A DNA stretch of 64,000 nt from Gammaproteobacteria bacterium (GTDB lineage Bacteria > Pseudomonadota > Gammaproteobacteria > Burkholderiales > Nitrosomonadaceae): assembly GCA_030431985.1 (NCBI GenBank), contig JAUIIB010000009.1:1-64000 (forward strand), read 5' to 3'. The position numbers and the translations under genes were made by a program. Of this stretch, positions 24,969-35,580 are shown one piece after another (positions within the stretch are counted from its first letter, which is position 1; each line of letters opens with the position of its first letter). The notes below the pieces were generated by a model. That model was not told the origin of the DNA, ran no database searches, and saw nothing but the letters and a program-made list of their open reading frames with translations.

Positions 24969-26276
24969 TCAGGATGATAACTGTTTAACCCACTTTTGTA
25001 ACAAACGGCGATAATGCCAGTGTTCGACTTCGAGATAATGCCGGGTTGATGTTTTATAACGGATACCACTATCCAGGTCTTGGCCCGGATTTGCTTTTGT
25101 CTGCTGCAGTTTTTTAACAAGAGTATCGTTTCCGTCCCGAATCGCTGCGGCATAACGAGCTGCGGCCGACATTTGCCAGTGAATCAGTCCAAACTGACCG
25201 CCATCTGCTTGAATAAGACCGGAAACAAAAAAGGAGTCGTAAACCGGGTGAAACACGTGCAAATACAGGTGTGGCCTGCCATCCTGCCAGTTCAAATGAC
25301 GTTCATCGATAAACGGAAACCGGATCAGATACCCTGTGGCCATCACGATGACATCGACGTCAATGTCAGTACCGTCCACAAAATAGACCGTGTTGCCCTC
25401 AAACCGCTCAATATCAGGTTTGGGTAAGATGTCACCCTGGGCGACATAATACGGCAGTAAGGTATTGATGATCGGGTGCGTTTCAAAAAAACGATGATCG
25501 GGGCGTGGCAATCCGATTTTTTCGGGATTTCCAACCAATAGCCGATGCATGGCGGTAGCCGTCAACCGGCGCAGCCAAAGCGGCGCGCCAAACGCCAGCA
25601 ACTGATCGCCGACCTGATCGGCAGGACGGCCCAGCAGGTATTTGGGAATATACCAATATCCCCTGCGCGTGCTGTGCCAGACCTGCGTTGCCGTATGCAC
25701 GGCTTCGACTGCAATGTCGCAGCCGCTGTTACCGCCACCGACAACCAGGACACGCCGGTCGGTGAATCGATCCGGTTTGCGGTAGTCTGCCGAATGCAGT
25801 ATTTCCCCTGAAAATGTACCCGGATACTGCGGCCATTTGGGATGCCAGTTGTGTCCATTGGCGATAATCACAATGTCGACATCGTTTTGATCGCCATTCT
25901 CCAAGGTTATTGTCCACCGGGTGCGTGCATCGTTTTCAGTGACGGGTTCTATCCGGCTGACACCGGCTGAGAATCGAATATGTTTCAGCAGACCGAATGC
26001 TTCCGCGTATTTACGCAGGTAATCCAGAATCTGCGTATGATGCGGATAGTCGGGAAATTCATCCGGCATCGGAAAATCCGGAAACTCCGTTCCGGGTTTT
26101 GATGAAATGGTATGCGTCGAGCGGTAAATGCGCGCACTGGGTTTGCCATAATTCCAGTTTCCGCCTAGATCATCCTCTTGCTCGAAAATTTGAACGTCAA
26201 AATCATGCGCTAAAAAATGCCGTGCTGCGGCAAGTCCGGAGCTGCCTGCACCGATAATTGCGACAGTCTGTTTCAT
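24969..26276 (-). CDS. Flavin-containing monooxygenase (class B, FMO-like)
   Basis: A 435-residue FAD- and NADPH-dependent monooxygenase. The FAD-binding GAGSSG (residues 9-14), the NADPH-binding GGGNSG (180-185) and the FMO fingerprint FSGEILHSADYR (155-166, F-x-G-x3-H-x3-Y-R) are all present, as is the later ATGY motif. Class B enzymes oxygenate nitrogen, sulfur or ketone substrates; the substrate here is unknown. It stands alone between the accessory stretch and cobQ, divergent from cobQ. Confidence 0.9.
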   Translation of the reverse strand: MKQTVAIIGAGSSGLAAARHFLAHDFDVQIFEQEDDLGGNWNYGKPSARIYRSTHTISSKPGTEFPDFPMPDEFPDYPHHTQILDYLRKYAEAFGLLKHIRFSAGVSRIEPVTENDARTRWTITLENGDQNDVDIVIIANGHNWHPKWPQYPGTFSGEILHSADYRKPDRFTDRRVLVVGGGNSGCDIAVEAVHTATQVWHSTRRGYWYIPKYLLGRPADQVGDQLLAFGAPLWLRRLTATAMHRLLVGNPEKIGLPRPDHRFFETHPIINTLLPYYVAQGDILPKPDIERFEGNTVYFVDGTDIDVDVIVMATGYLIRFPFIDERHLNWQDGRPHLYLHVFHPVYDSFFVSGLIQADGGQFGLIHWQMSAAARYAAAIRDGNDTLVKKLQQTKANPGQDLDSGIRYKTSTRHYLEVEHWHYRRLLQKWVKQLSS

Positions 26277-26505
26277 TCGGGTGGCATAGCGGTAATTGCG
26301 GCAATTGCGGTATGATTGTTTTTTTGTCGGTTCATCACTATCAAGCCGGGTATAAGAACAACTCTAACAAAGAACAGAAATGAGCGCAAAAGCGTTATTA
26401 CTTTTCTATACTGACACTCCTGCTCTACGCCTCATGACGCGCTCAGTATGCTACCGTTCAACCAAACCATAAATACCGCCATTTAATCATCGCTTTAAAA
26501 CGACC

Positions 26506-27987
26506 ATGAATACGCACACACTAATGATTCAGGGAACCACGTCTGACGCGGGAAAAAGCATGTTGGTCACCGCGTTGTGCCGCTGGTTATCTCGTCAAAA
26601 TATTAGTGTTGCACCTTTCAAGCCGCAAAATATGGCACTAAACAGTGTCGTCAGCGCAAACGGCGGTGAAATCAGCCGGGCACAGGCAGTACAGGCATTT
26701 GCCGCCGGACTTGCACCGCATACCGATATGAATCCGGTTTTACTGAAACCCAATACCGACAAGAACGCACAGGTGATTATCCACGGCCGCGCCGTCGAAA
26801 ACATGAACGCGCACGGATACCATCACTATAAATCAATTGCAATGAAAGCGGTGCTTGAATCCTATTCACGATTGAGCACGCAATATGCCCGAATCGTCGT
26901 CGAAGGCGCCGGTTCTCCAGCGGAAATTAATCTGCGTGACAATGATATTGCCAATATGGGTTTCGCCGAAGCAGTGGATTGTCCGGTCATTCTGATTGCC
27001 GACATTGACCGTGGCGGTATTTTTGCACATCTGGTCGGTACGCTGGCATTACTAAGTAAAAGCGAGCAGGCCAGGATTAAAGGATTTGTCATTAACCGGT
27101 TTCGCGGCGATATTGCATTACTGAAATCCGGCCTTGATTGGCTGGAAGCGCACACCGGAAAACCGGTGCTGGGCGTTCTCCCCTACTTGCAGGGTTTGCA
27201 CCTGGAAGCTGAGGACGCTTTACCGAACCCATCTGATTTTGCTGCGCCGACCGGACATGACTGCTTGCAAGTGATCGTACCGGCGTTACCACGCATTAGC
27301 AATCATACCGATTTTGATCCGTTACGCCTGCATCCACAGGTCGATTTTCGATTTATCGGACCTGATGAAACCATACCATCTGCTGATTTGATTATTCTGC
27401 CGGGGTCCAAAAGTGTACGCGCCGATCTTGACTGGCTGCGCCAACAAGGATGGGAAACTGCCATACGGCGTCATCTGCGTTATAGTGGCAAACTAATCGC
27501 AATCTGTGGCGGCTTTCAGATGCTGGGTAAAGCGATTCACGATCCGGAAGGATTGGAGGGAAAACCCGGCAGTGCTGAGGGCATGGCTTTTTTCGATATG
27601 CAAACTACCCTGCAGCCGGAAAAGTTATTGCGCAACGTTAGTGGAACTCTCGCCAATGCTGAAGCCACCGTAACGGGTTACGAAATTCACAACGGCGTCA
27701 CCACTTTCGACAAACAATACCAGCCTATGGCGAATTTACCAAACGGTGCTGATGGCGCAATCAGTGACGACAACCAGATTATGGGCGGCTATCTGCACGG
27801 TTTGTTTGAATCGATAGAAGCCTGTTCGGCTTTGCTAACATGGGCCGGACTGGATTGTGTCGCCCAGGCCTCTGATTACAACACCGTTCGTGACACAGCG
27901 ATTAATCGATTGGCCGACAACGTCGATCAACATCTGGATACAAGCCGGCTATCTCAATTACTGCACTTAAACGATCTGCCCACTTAG
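26506..27987 (+). CDS. cobQ: Cobyric acid synthase
   Basis: Uses ATP and glutamine to amidate four carboxylates of adenosylcobyrinic acid a,c-diamide in the cobalamin pathway. The N-terminal P-loop-like motif GTTSDAGKS and the synthetase domain (about residues 1-240) precede a class I glutamine amidotransferase domain. The nucleophilic cysteine lies in AICGGFQML and the catalytic histidine in GGYLHGLFE. 493 residues is normal. No other cobalamin gene is next to it, and I see no B12 riboswitch in the 229 bases before it. Confidence 0.95.
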   Translation: MNTHTLMIQGTTSDAGKSMLVTALCRWLSRQNISVAPFKPQNMALNSVVSANGGEISRAQAVQAFAAGLAPHTDMNPVLLKPNTDKNAQVIIHGRAVENMNAHGYHHYKSIAMKAVLESYSRLSTQYARIVVEGAGSPAEINLRDNDIANMGFAEAVDCPVILIADIDRGGIFAHLVGTLALLSKSEQARIKGFVINRFRGDIALLKSGLDWLEAHTGKPVLGVLPYLQGLHLEAEDALPNPSDFAAPTGHDCLQVIVPALPRISNHTDFDPLRLHPQVDFRFIGPDETIPSADLIILPGSKSVRADLDWLRQQGWETAIRRHLRYSGKLIAICGGFQMLGKAIHDPEGLEGKPGSAEGMAFFDMQTTLQPEKLLRNVSGTLANAEATVTGYEIHNGVTTFDKQYQPMANLPNGADGAISDDNQIMGGYLHGLFESIEACSALLTWAGLDCVAQASDYNTVRDTAINRLADNVDQHLDTSRLSQLLHLNDLPT

Positions 27988-28036
27988 TCATTTCTCCGAT
28001 CAGCGCAACACGAATAAACTTGATCGAAGCAACCAT

Positions 28037-28930
28037 CTAAAGCACATCCGCCAGTGCACTCTCCAATGTTGCATGTCTGAATTTGAAGTTTGAATCCATA
28101 AGCCGTTTAGGAATCACGCGCTGGCTTCCCAATAACAGTTCTGCCATTTCACCGAGTATTAACTTCAAAAACCAGCTCGGTATACTTAAAAATGCCGGCC
28201 TGTTCAATTGCTTTGCCAGTGTACGGGTAAATTCACGATTGGTCACCGGATGAGGCGCTGTCAGATTAAAAATGCCCTCTAACGCACTGTTATTCAGCAA
28301 ATACTGACAAATGGCAACATAATCATCGATATGAATCCAGGGCATCCATTGGGAACCGGTGCCGAGCTTACCACCCAAACCCAGTTTATACGGTAAGATC
28401 ATGGGCTTTAAAAAACCGCCATTCTTCCCAATGACGAGACCGGTACGTAGTAGACAAACACGCACACCATGCATTTCCGCCGCTCCAGCTTCATCTTCCC
28501 AGGCCGCACACAACCGATGGCCAAAATCATCTTTGCCCACTGCAGATTCGTCAAGCACGGTATCGCCCTGGTCCCCATAGAATCCAATGGCCGATCCGCT
28601 AAGCAAAACCGAGGGTTTTGTTTTTGCACGAATAATGTATTCCAATAACTGTTGCGTCGTACCAATACGGCTTTCCATCAGTACGCGTTTACGCTCATTC
28701 GTCCATTTACGATCAAATATTGGTGCGCCGGCAAAATTAATAATGGCATCGAAATGATCATCAGCAGACAAATCGCTGAGCGCATCCAGTGGCCTGACCT
28801 CATTACCGAGAATCGAAGTCACTTTGTCGCGGCAACGGCTATAAACCGTAACCGAATGTCCAGCAGAAAGCAGTGCCGGACATAAAGTCCGGCCAATAAA
28901 TCCGGTTCCGCCTGTGATTAGGATATTCAC
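28037..28930 (-). CDS. TIGR01777-family NAD-dependent epimerase-like protein (YfcH type)
   Basis: A 297-residue short-chain dehydrogenase/epimerase-like protein. The N-terminal Rossmann motif TGGTGFIG, the INFAGAPIFDRKWT block, and the C-terminal DUF1731 region (SQRVIPKRLMDSNFKFRHATLESALADVL) are characteristic of this family, annotated in other genomes as SulA-like or YfcH. The catalytic tyrosine stands in GFYGDQG. The physiological reaction is unknown. Convergent with cobQ. Confidence 0.9.
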   Translation of the reverse strand: MNILITGGTGFIGRTLCPALLSAGHSVTVYSRCRDKVTSILGNEVRPLDALSDLSADDHFDAIINFAGAPIFDRKWTNERKRVLMESRIGTTQQLLEYIIRAKTKPSVLLSGSAIGFYGDQGDTVLDESAVGKDDFGHRLCAAWEDEAGAAEMHGVRVCLLRTGLVIGKNGGFLKPMILPYKLGLGGKLGTGSQWMPWIHIDDYVAICQYLLNNSALEGIFNLTAPHPVTNREFTRTLAKQLNRPAFLSIPSWFLKLILGEMAELLLGSQRVIPKRLMDSNFKFRHATLESALADVL

Positions 28931-28983
28931 CAGAATCGCTCTTCTATAATTTATTTTGCTGCAAAGACAGCAACTGAAATTTG

Positions 28984-30006
28984 TTAACTGCCATTATAAA
29001 CATACAACACATAAGTATTAAATAAATAAGCAGCCAAGAGACTCAAACTAATCCAGTTAAGATTCAAAAATATATTGGATTTGGGTCGATTAACCAGCCC
29101 AACGATGACAAGACCCGTCATAACGACAGCGGTAAAAGCAGAGATCGCATGCGCAGACGTAATATAAGAAAGCAACGCACCCCGCAAAAAAACCAAATCA
29201 TTCAGCGCCAATATAGCCACATTAAACAAATTACTGCCCAAAACATTGGCAAATGCCATATCCAAAGCACCCATGCGCAATGCGGCAATCGTTACCGCCA
29301 GTTCCGGCAATGATGTTGTCAACGCAATAAACAATGTGCCGACAAATGTCTTGTTCCACCCCATGATATCCGCCAATTCCGTACCGACGAAAGGTAAATA
29401 AATACCGACGATGACAACAACCAGCGCACTCAACAAATAGCCGGCAAAAGCACGGGTCAATGTGATCTCTGGATAACGGCTTGTCACCTCCTGAACGGAT
29501 TGCGCCACCTGTTCCTGTTCGTGAATAAATAACACCCGCATGGCAACCAAATAACACACAACGATGATGGGGGTGTACACACCAACAACATTAAAATCCA
29601 GTATCGATGACATATTGGACACTATTATGCTCAGCCCGGCAAAAGCAATCAAAATCATGCCAAATCCTGCGGACAGAACGTGGTTCAAACCCGCACTGCG
29701 GTATATCGACTGACCGCGTAACATGAAATCCAATATCACCAGGATAACCAAATTAAAGACACAACTGCCCATCACGCTACCGACAGCTATATCGGGGACG
29801 TCTGCCAGTATCAGTGCGCTAACACCCGTAATAAGTTCGGGTAAGGATGTTACTGTGGCCAGTAAGATCAAGCCGATCCAACTGCCCGACAGACTGGTTT
29901 TGTCCGCAATGACATCGGCATAATGTGTGAGTTTTGTTCCAGCCAACCCAATGAATACAGCGCATAAAAGAAATTTAGCCCAGATGATCAGTTGAGTTGT
30001 CAGCAT
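28984..30006 (-). CDS. CaCA-family cation/calcium exchanger
   Basis: An inner membrane antiporter of about 340 residues with ten or so helices. The two inverted alpha repeats are clear: LLATVTSLPELITG with GSCVFNL, and IALTTSLPELAVT with GSNLFN, each with the ion-coordinating glutamate and the asparagine or serine partner. This is the fold of Na+/Ca2+ and Ca2+/H+ exchangers (YrbG/NCX_Mj type). The ATG at 30006 gives a first helix directly; an upstream TTG would add 12 unlikely residues. The exact ion is not predictable. Confidence 0.9.
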   Translation of the reverse strand: MLTTQLIIWAKFLLCAVFIGLAGTKLTHYADVIADKTSLSGSWIGLILLATVTSLPELITGVSALILADVPDIAVGSVMGSCVFNLVILVILDFMLRGQSIYRSAGLNHVLSAGFGMILIAFAGLSIIVSNMSSILDFNVVGVYTPIIVVCYLVAMRVLFIHEQEQVAQSVQEVTSRYPEITLTRAFAGYLLSALVVVIVGIYLPFVGTELADIMGWNKTFVGTLFIALTTSLPELAVTIAALRMGALDMAFANVLGSNLFNVAILALNDLVFLRGALLSYITSAHAISAFTAVVMTGLVIVGLVNRPKSNIFLNLNWISLSLLAAYLFNTYVLYVYNGS

Positions 30007-30107
30007 ATAGAAATAAAAATCGTTGGCAGCGGTATTTAACAAAATACTGGCTGCTGATAATTAATTGTCAGCAAGTTTTAGCTATTTTTGTGATGGGGAT
30101 CATGCGA

Positions 30108-30833
30108 TCAGCGACGCCCATCATACCAGATCGGTAACTTATTTTTGTTTTGCAACGCCTTTCGCGGACTCAGTAATACTTGAAACAATTGACTGGCAAT
30201 TTCACGGCCGGAATACAATTTAAGTTTGCGTGCAGATGTAATCAGTGGATACTGTCTTAAAATGGTGAATTTTAGGTTGCGTTGACGGCCCCATTTTTTT
30301 AACAAACGGCTCAAATCAATTTCGTCGGCAGCATAAAGGTCCTGATTGAAACCACCCACAGCTCTAAACGCATCGGCCCGGCAAACCACTAAGGCACCTG
30401 AGGCCCAACGGCAGGTAATCGATACGCACGTCCAGACCTTTAAAATTACTTTTCCCCACCAGGGCGATTCGGGCATTTGCATCACACTGCCACAGCCGAC
30501 ATATTCATTCGACTCGATCATGGTTAGAATAGCGGCGATCATGCCTGGGTTTAACAAACTGTCCGCATCGACAAATAGTAACCAGTCACCCTGGGCAGCG
30601 GAGGCCCCGGCATTACGTGCACGCCCGATCTGATTGACAGGTTCAAAAACGACCTTTGCACCGGACTGGCGCGCCAGCCCGGCCGTATTGTCTGTAGAGT
30701 TGTTATCAACGACAATAACTTCCGCACTGAATGCGGATTGTTGATTAGCTGTCAGTGATTCAGAGATTGAATCAAGACATCGCGTAATTAAACTTGCCTC
30801 ATTAAAGGCCGGAATAATAATAGAAAGTAGCAT
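30108..30833 (-). CDS. Family 2 glycosyltransferase
   Basis: A 241-residue GT-A type enzyme. It starts LLSIIIPAFNEA, has the VVDNNSTDNTA nucleotide-binding segment, the DxD motif DADS with the preceding LLFVDAD, and the ED-like motif AADEIDLSRLLKKWG. These fit a GT2 enzyme using a nucleotide sugar. One hydrophobic patch may associate it with the membrane, but no clear transmembrane helix is seen. Acceptor and sugar are unknown. It stands between the exchanger and the divergent dusB operon. Confidence 0.88.
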   Translation of the reverse strand: MLLSIIIPAFNEASLITRCLDSISESLTANQQSAFSAEVIVVDNNSTDNTAGLARQSGAKVVFEPVNQIGRARNAGASAAQGDWLLFVDADSLLNPGMIAAILTMIESNEYVGCGSVMQMPESPWWGKVILKVWTCVSITCRWASGALVVCRADAFRAVGGFNQDLYAADEIDLSRLLKKWGRQRNLKFTILRQYPLITSARKLKLYSGREIASQLFQVLLSPRKALQNKNKLPIWYDGRR

Positions 30834-31158
30834 TTTATTATTGTTGATCCGGAATCATGCGCCTTCTTTCCAAAATAGATTAAAATATGAATAACTTAGG
30901 ACGCTCATCGAATCTATAAAATTAAAAGATTCTACCAAACCACAGCAACAGCAATAAAAATTCGCACATCAAAAAAATATTTTGTTTTTTCAAAGCACTT
31001 TTATTGCCTAGATAAAAATTATCTTTATATAATAATAAGTAGTAACACGCTTGCAAGACAAATCATTTCCAACACTTCATTATACGAGCACTCAGTTTTC
31101 ATTTCAGATTCAGTCATTGACTGTTAATCTATATTTAACATTATTCTATACAGCGCGC
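30834..31158. other. 325-base gene-free region holding the dusB operon promoter
   Basis: AT-rich divergent region between the glycosyltransferase gene and dusB. It carries the promoter described at 31004-31033. The frame is open from 31051 to the dusB ATG, but residues coded there have no family resemblance, so I treat it as leader. Nothing else was found. Confidence 0.5.
31004..31033 (+). promoter_or_regulatory. Sigma-70 promoter of dusB-fis-purH-purD
   Basis: TTGCCT (31004-31009), 18 bases, then a perfect TATAAT (31028-31033). A/T tracts upstream (near 30975-30990) could act as an UP element. The dusB ATG lies about 125 bases after the -10. In E. coli the equivalent dusB-fis promoter is growth-rate controlled; that is not shown here. 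Confidence 0.6.
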
Positions 31159-32184
31159 ATGCAGATCGGCCCATATTCACTTAAAAATAAGCTCATTGTT
31201 GCACCAATGGCAGGCGTTACCGACCGTCCTTTTCGTCAATTGTGTAAAAAAATGGGAGCGGGAATGGCAGTCTCGGAAATGGTTTCGAGCAACTCACTAC
31301 TTTGGGGTTCCAAAAAAACGCAACGCCGCGCCAACCATGATGGCGAAGTATCCCCGATCTCAGTGCAAATTGCCGGTGCAGACCCCGAAATGCTGGCAGC
31401 TGCGGCGCAATATAATGCAGATAAGGGCGCTCAGATTATTGACATTAATATGGGCTGTCCGGCTAAGAAAATCTGTAATGTTATGGCAGGGTCAGCATTA
31501 TTGAAAGACGAAAAACTTGTTGAAAGAATTTTATTTTCGGTTGTTAAAGCAGTCAATATTCCCGTAACACTAAAAATCAGGACTGGTTGGGATGAACACA
31601 ACAAAAATGCCATCCGTGTCTCTAAAATAGCTGAAGATGCAGGCATTCAGGCACTGGCTATCCATGGCCGGACGCGGGCATGCGCATTCAAGGGTAATGC
31701 AGAGTACGATACTATTGGCGCTGTAAAAGCAGCCGTTAGTATTCCGGTTATTGCGAATGGCGATATCTCGACACCCGAAAAAGCCAGTCACGTGCTCGAA
31801 TATACGCATGCCGACGCTATCATGATCGGACGTGCCGCGCAGGGAAAACCCTGGATTTTCAGAGAAATCAATCATTTTTTGGAAACCGGTAAGCATTTAC
31901 CTCCCCCTGAAGTCCGCGAAATTCATCATGTGCTCATTCAGCACCTCAATGATCTCTATAATTTTTACGGTGAATATTCAGGCGTGCGAATCGCACGCAA
32001 ACACATTTCATGGTACACAAAGGGTTTAGTTGGTTCAGCCAATTTTCGTCATCAAATGAATCAGCTGCAAACATGTGAAGAACAACTTTTTGAAACAAAC
32101 GCATTCTTCACACAACTATCGGATCACCATCGACATTTGCATTATATTGAGGAAAAAAGGCGACCGCTGTATGAACACAATTAA
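31159..32184 (+). CDS. dusB: tRNA-dihydrouridine synthase B
   Basis: An FMN enzyme that reduces uridine to dihydrouridine in the D-loop of tRNAs. The ATG at 31159 gives MQIGPYSLKNKLIVAPMAGVTD, the canonical DusB N-terminus, and 341 residues. The GCPAKK active-site loop (cysteine in MGCPAKKICN), HGRTRACAFKG and IMIGRAAQGKPWIF are conserved. It overlaps fis by 14 bases, the classic dusB-fis arrangement. Confidence 0.95.
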   Translation: MQIGPYSLKNKLIVAPMAGVTDRPFRQLCKKMGAGMAVSEMVSSNSLLWGSKKTQRRANHDGEVSPISVQIAGADPEMLAAAAQYNADKGAQIIDINMGCPAKKICNVMAGSALLKDEKLVERILFSVVKAVNIPVTLKIRTGWDEHNKNAIRVSKIAEDAGIQALAIHGRTRACAFKGNAEYDTIGAVKAAVSIPVIANGDISTPEKASHVLEYTHADAIMIGRAAQGKPWIFREINHFLETGKHLPPPEVREIHHVLIQHLNDLYNFYGEYSGVRIARKHISWYTKGLVGSANFRHQMNQLQTCEEQLFETNAFFTQLSDHHRHLHYIEEKRRPLYEHN

Positions 32185-32413
32185 TGAAAATGAAATTGCT
32201 TGCTGTGTACGTAAATCCATTGATCAGTATCTTAACGATCTGGACGGCGAAAAACCCTGCTGTATCCACGACATGGTTATTCTAAGCGTCGAAAAACCAC
32301 TGATCGAAGTCATTCTGCAACATACTCACGGAAACCAGACTCAGGCTGCCGAACTGCTCGGAATCAATCGCAACACGTTGCGACAGAAAATAAAACGATA
32401 TCAAATAAAATAA
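32171..32413 (+). CDS. fis: Fis-family nucleoid DNA-binding protein
   Basis: An 80-residue protein starting [13 protein letters not shown]. The C-terminal helix-turn-helix [20 protein letters not shown] is the Fis DNA-binding domain, here in the short betaproteobacterial form. The E. coli protein has 98 residues and an Hin-activating N-terminal hairpin; this one lacks most of that arm. It would bend DNA and regulate growth-related genes. Translated from within the 3' end of dusB and followed 11 bases later by purH. Confidence 0.93.
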   Translation: MNTINENEIACCVRKSIDQYLNDLDGEKPCCIHDMVILSVEKPLIEVILQHTHGNQTQAAELLGINRNTLRQKIKRYQIK

Positions 32414-32424
32414 TAAGGCAAAAC

Positions 32425-33984
32425 ATGTCAATTAAACAGGCACTGATCAGCGTCTCGGATAAAACAGGCGTTGTTGATCTGGCGCGCTCACTCCATCAAT
32501 CCGGCATCACAATTCTTTCAACTGGCGGTACGTCCCGTTTATTGCAAAATGAACAGATACCGGTCATAGAAATCGGTGAATATACAGGATTTCCAGAAAT
32601 GCTCGATGGACGCGTCAAAACATTACACCCTAAAGTTCATGCAGGCATACTCGCCCGCAATGATCTGCCGGAACATCAATCCGCCATGAAAAATATGGAC
32701 TTCGCAGATATCGAACTCGTTGTTGTTAATCTCTATCCATTTGAGCAAACAATAGCAAAAACAGACTGCAGCCTTGAAGACGCTATCGAAAACATAGACA
32801 TCGGCGGACCTACCATGGTCCGTGCAGCGGCTAAAAACTACCAAAAAGTAACGGTTATTACCGACCCTGCAGATTATCCCTTGTTGCTGAATGAAATCTC
32901 TGCAAATCAGGGTGCCGTCAATTCAGCTAGCCGGTTTAAATTTGCACAAAAAGCATTTTCCCATACAGCGGCTTACGATAGTGCTATCAGCAATTATCTG
33001 ACCGCAATGAATGATGATGGAGACAGCAGTGATTTCCCTGCAACGCTGAATCTTAACTTCACCCGTGTAGAACATTTACGCTATGGTGAAAATCCACACC
33101 AAAAAGCAGCTTTTTACCGGGATTCCCAACCGGTATCCGGTGGGCTCGCCGGATACCACCAGGTTCAGGGTAAAGCACTATCCTATAACAATATCGCCGA
33201 TACCGATGCCGCTTGGGAGTGTGTTAAATCCTTTGAAAATCCATCCTGTGTCATTATCAAACATGCTAACCCTTGCGGTGTCGCTTCGGCTGATAAAATT
33301 CTAACCGCTTATCAACACGCCTTCGCTACAGATCCGACATCTGCATTCGGTGGCATCATCGCCTTTAATCAACCACTTGACGAAGAAACCGCCTCAGCGG
33401 TATTAAAACAGTTTGTCGAAGTCATTATTGCCCCTCAAATCACCGATAAAGCGAAAACGGTACTGGCACAGAAAAGTAATATTCGCGTATTAACGGTACC
33501 GCTGGAACATACCAGTCACACATACGACTTAAAACGAATCGGAGGCGGCCTACTCGTACAAACCCCCGATGCCTACCGTTTATCTTTGGATGAGCTCAAT
33601 GTGGTCACCCGAAAGAAACCGACCGAACGGCAAATGGCTGACCTGCTTTTTGCGTGGCGCGTTGCAAAATATGTCAAATCCAATACCATCGTGTTTTGCC
33701 GGGATAATCGAACATTGGGCATCGGAGCGGGCCAAATGAGTCGTGTCGACAGTGCCAAAATCGCAACAATCAAAGCACAGCAAGCTGGACTTGATTTAGC
33801 CGGCTCTGTCGTCGCATCAGATGCCTTTTTTCCGTTCCGAGATGGTCTTGATGTCGTGATTGAAGCTGGAGCCCATGCTGTTATTCAACCGGGCGGCAGT
33901 ATTCGTGACGATGAAGTTATCGCCGCTGCTGACGAGCAAGAGGCTACAATGGTGTTTACCGGCGTCAGGCATTTCAGACATTAA
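32425..33984 (+). CDS. purH: Bifunctional AICAR transformylase/IMP cyclohydrolase
   Basis: Catalyses the last two steps of IMP synthesis. The N-terminal MGS-like cyclohydrolase domain (about residues 1-195) has STGGTSRLL and [16 protein letters not shown]. The C-terminal transformylase domain has [14 protein letters not shown], with the KHANPCG active site and the final [11 protein letters not shown] and [11 protein letters not shown] motifs. 519 residues is normal. It is co-oriented with purD, so two purine enzymes follow fis. Confidence 0.97.
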   Translation: MSIKQALISVSDKTGVVDLARSLHQSGITILSTGGTSRLLQNEQIPVIEIGEYTGFPEMLDGRVKTLHPKVHAGILARNDLPEHQSAMKNMDFADIELVVVNLYPFEQTIAKTDCSLEDAIENIDIGGPTMVRAAAKNYQKVTVITDPADYPLLLNEISANQGAVNSASRFKFAQKAFSHTAAYDSAISNYLTAMNDDGDSSDFPATLNLNFTRVEHLRYGENPHQKAAFYRDSQPVSGGLAGYHQVQGKALSYNNIADTDAAWECVKSFENPSCVIIKHANPCGVASADKILTAYQHAFATDPTSAFGGIIAFNQPLDEETASAVLKQFVEVIIAPQITDKAKTVLAQKSNIRVLTVPLEHTSHTYDLKRIGGGLLVQTPDAYRLSLDELNVVTRKKPTERQMADLLFAWRVAKYVKSNTIVFCRDNRTLGIGAGQMSRVDSAKIATIKAQQAGLDLAGSVVASDAFFPFRDGLDVVIEAGAHAVIQPGGSIRDDEVIAAADEQEATMVFTGVRHFRH

Positions 33985-34008
33985 AAATGCTAAATTTATA
34001 CATAAATT

Positions 34009-35319
34009 ATGAAAATATTGGTTATTGGCAACGGCGGTAGAGAACATGCACTCGCATGGAAGCTCATTCAATCGCCGCGTGTAGAAAAAGTGTATGTTGC
34101 CCCTGGAAATGCAGGTACAGCATATGAACATGGGCTTGAGAATATTCCCATCACAGCTATTTCTGAATTGATAGATTTTGCCCGGAAAGAAAATGTCGCC
34201 TATACCGTTGTCGGTCCCGAAGCACCGCTCGCAGATGGTGTTGTTGATGCTTTTCATTCGGCAGGCTTAAAAATTTTTGGCCCCACACGCAACGCCGCTC
34301 AATTGGAAATTTCTAAACGTTTTGCCAAAGACTTTATGCGGCGGCATAACATACCCACGGCCTCATACTCGACTTTTACAGATGCAGAAGCCGCCCATCA
34401 ATATATCGAACAACATGGCACGCCTATTGTCATCAAAGCTAGCGGACTTGCAGCCGGCAAGGGTGTTTTCGTAGCATACACACCGGAGGAAGCACACTCT
34501 GCCGTTGACCAAATACTGATCACGAAACACTTTGGCGAAGCAGGTTCTGAAGTCATTATTGAAGCGTTTGTGCAAGGCACAGAGGTCAGCTTTATTGTAA
34601 TGTGTGATGGACAACATGTTTTACCGCTAGCCACAAGCCAGGACCATAAACGCCTGAACGATGGTGATTCAGGCCCCAATACCGGTGGCATGGGTGCTTA
34701 TTCGCCAACACCGTTTATTACCCCGGGTCTGCATGCACAGATCATGCGTGAAATCATTTACCCAACGGTGCAAGGCATGGCCAAAGAAGGCGTCCAATAT
34801 TGCGGATTTCTATACGCCGGCTTGATAATCTCGCCCGAAAATCAAATCAATGTATTGGAGTTCAATTGCCGTATGGGCGATCCAGAAACACAGCCTATCC
34901 TAATGCGCCTGAAAAGTGATTTTTCTATGCTGATCGAACATGCGCTCGATAGCACGCTTGATCAGACGGAAACGGAGTGGGACAGGCGGACGGCATTGTG
35001 CGTCGTTCTCGCTGCTGATGGCTATCCCGACAATCCTCGAAAGGGAGATATCATAGAAGGATTGCCAGAATTGATGGCGAAACAACACAATACCGATGAC
35101 TTTCACATTTTCCACTCTGGAACAGCCTTAAATGGAAACAATGACCAACAAGAGTTGATTACCGCCGGTGGACGTATCCTCTGCGTAACGGCTCTCGGTG
35201 ACAGCCTGAAACTGGCTCAACAACATGCCTACGAACATGCAGAGCAAATCCATTTTAACAACGCGCACATGCGCCATGATATTGGCTATCATGGCATAGA
35301 TTTTATTCATAAAGTATAG
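34009..35319 (+). CDS. purD: Phosphoribosylamine--glycine ligase
   Basis: An ATP-grasp enzyme making glycinamide ribonucleotide, step two of purine synthesis. N-terminal MKILVIGNGGREHALAW, ATP-grasp stretches IVIKASGLAAGKGV and the HKRLNDGDSGPNTGGMGAY motif, and the metal-binding LEFNCRMGDPETQ are all present. 436 residues. It starts 24 bases after purH. Confidence 0.97.
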   Translation: MKILVIGNGGREHALAWKLIQSPRVEKVYVAPGNAGTAYEHGLENIPITAISELIDFARKENVAYTVVGPEAPLADGVVDAFHSAGLKIFGPTRNAAQLEISKRFAKDFMRRHNIPTASYSTFTDAEAAHQYIEQHGTPIVIKASGLAAGKGVFVAYTPEEAHSAVDQILITKHFGEAGSEVIIEAFVQGTEVSFIVMCDGQHVLPLATSQDHKRLNDGDSGPNTGGMGAYSPTPFITPGLHAQIMREIIYPTVQGMAKEGVQYCGFLYAGLIISPENQINVLEFNCRMGDPETQPILMRLKSDFSMLIEHALDSTLDQTETEWDRRTALCVVLAADGYPDNPRKGDIIEGLPELMAKQHNTDDFHIFHSGTALNGNNDQQELITAGGRILCVTALGDSLKLAQQHAYEHAEQIHFNNAHMRHDIGYHGIDFIHKV

Positions 35320-35580
35320 ACATTATTTAGCGTTGGCCTCATTTTTCATATGACTGTATTCGATCAATCCAGTCTGTTTTTCACTTCACTCTCGTTTACA
35401 ACCAGAGTGTCATAATAAGCTATTGCTTTCTGACAGACGCTATCCCGAAAATCCAAAGGCCGATTGGCATCCAGCGAGTACTGTATTCACGATCAAAATT
35501 GTTCGCTCAAAGCTTTTTTTATGGTATTTTGGAACTATTGATCGCACACATGACACATAAAGAATATAGGATTTGAAAAA

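Noticed and set aside
26277-26505. Possible cobalamin riboswitch before cobQ
   Set aside because: I looked for the conserved B12-box and paired elements and did not see them; the region is only 229 bases and unstructured by eye.
31051-31158. N-terminal extension of DusB
   Set aside because: The 36 extra residues have no family counterpart, while the ATG at 31159 matches the canonical DusB start.
35385-35415. CACTCT / AGAGTG inverted repeat after purD as a terminator
   Set aside because: Only six pairs with an 11-base loop and no T-run, too weak to call.
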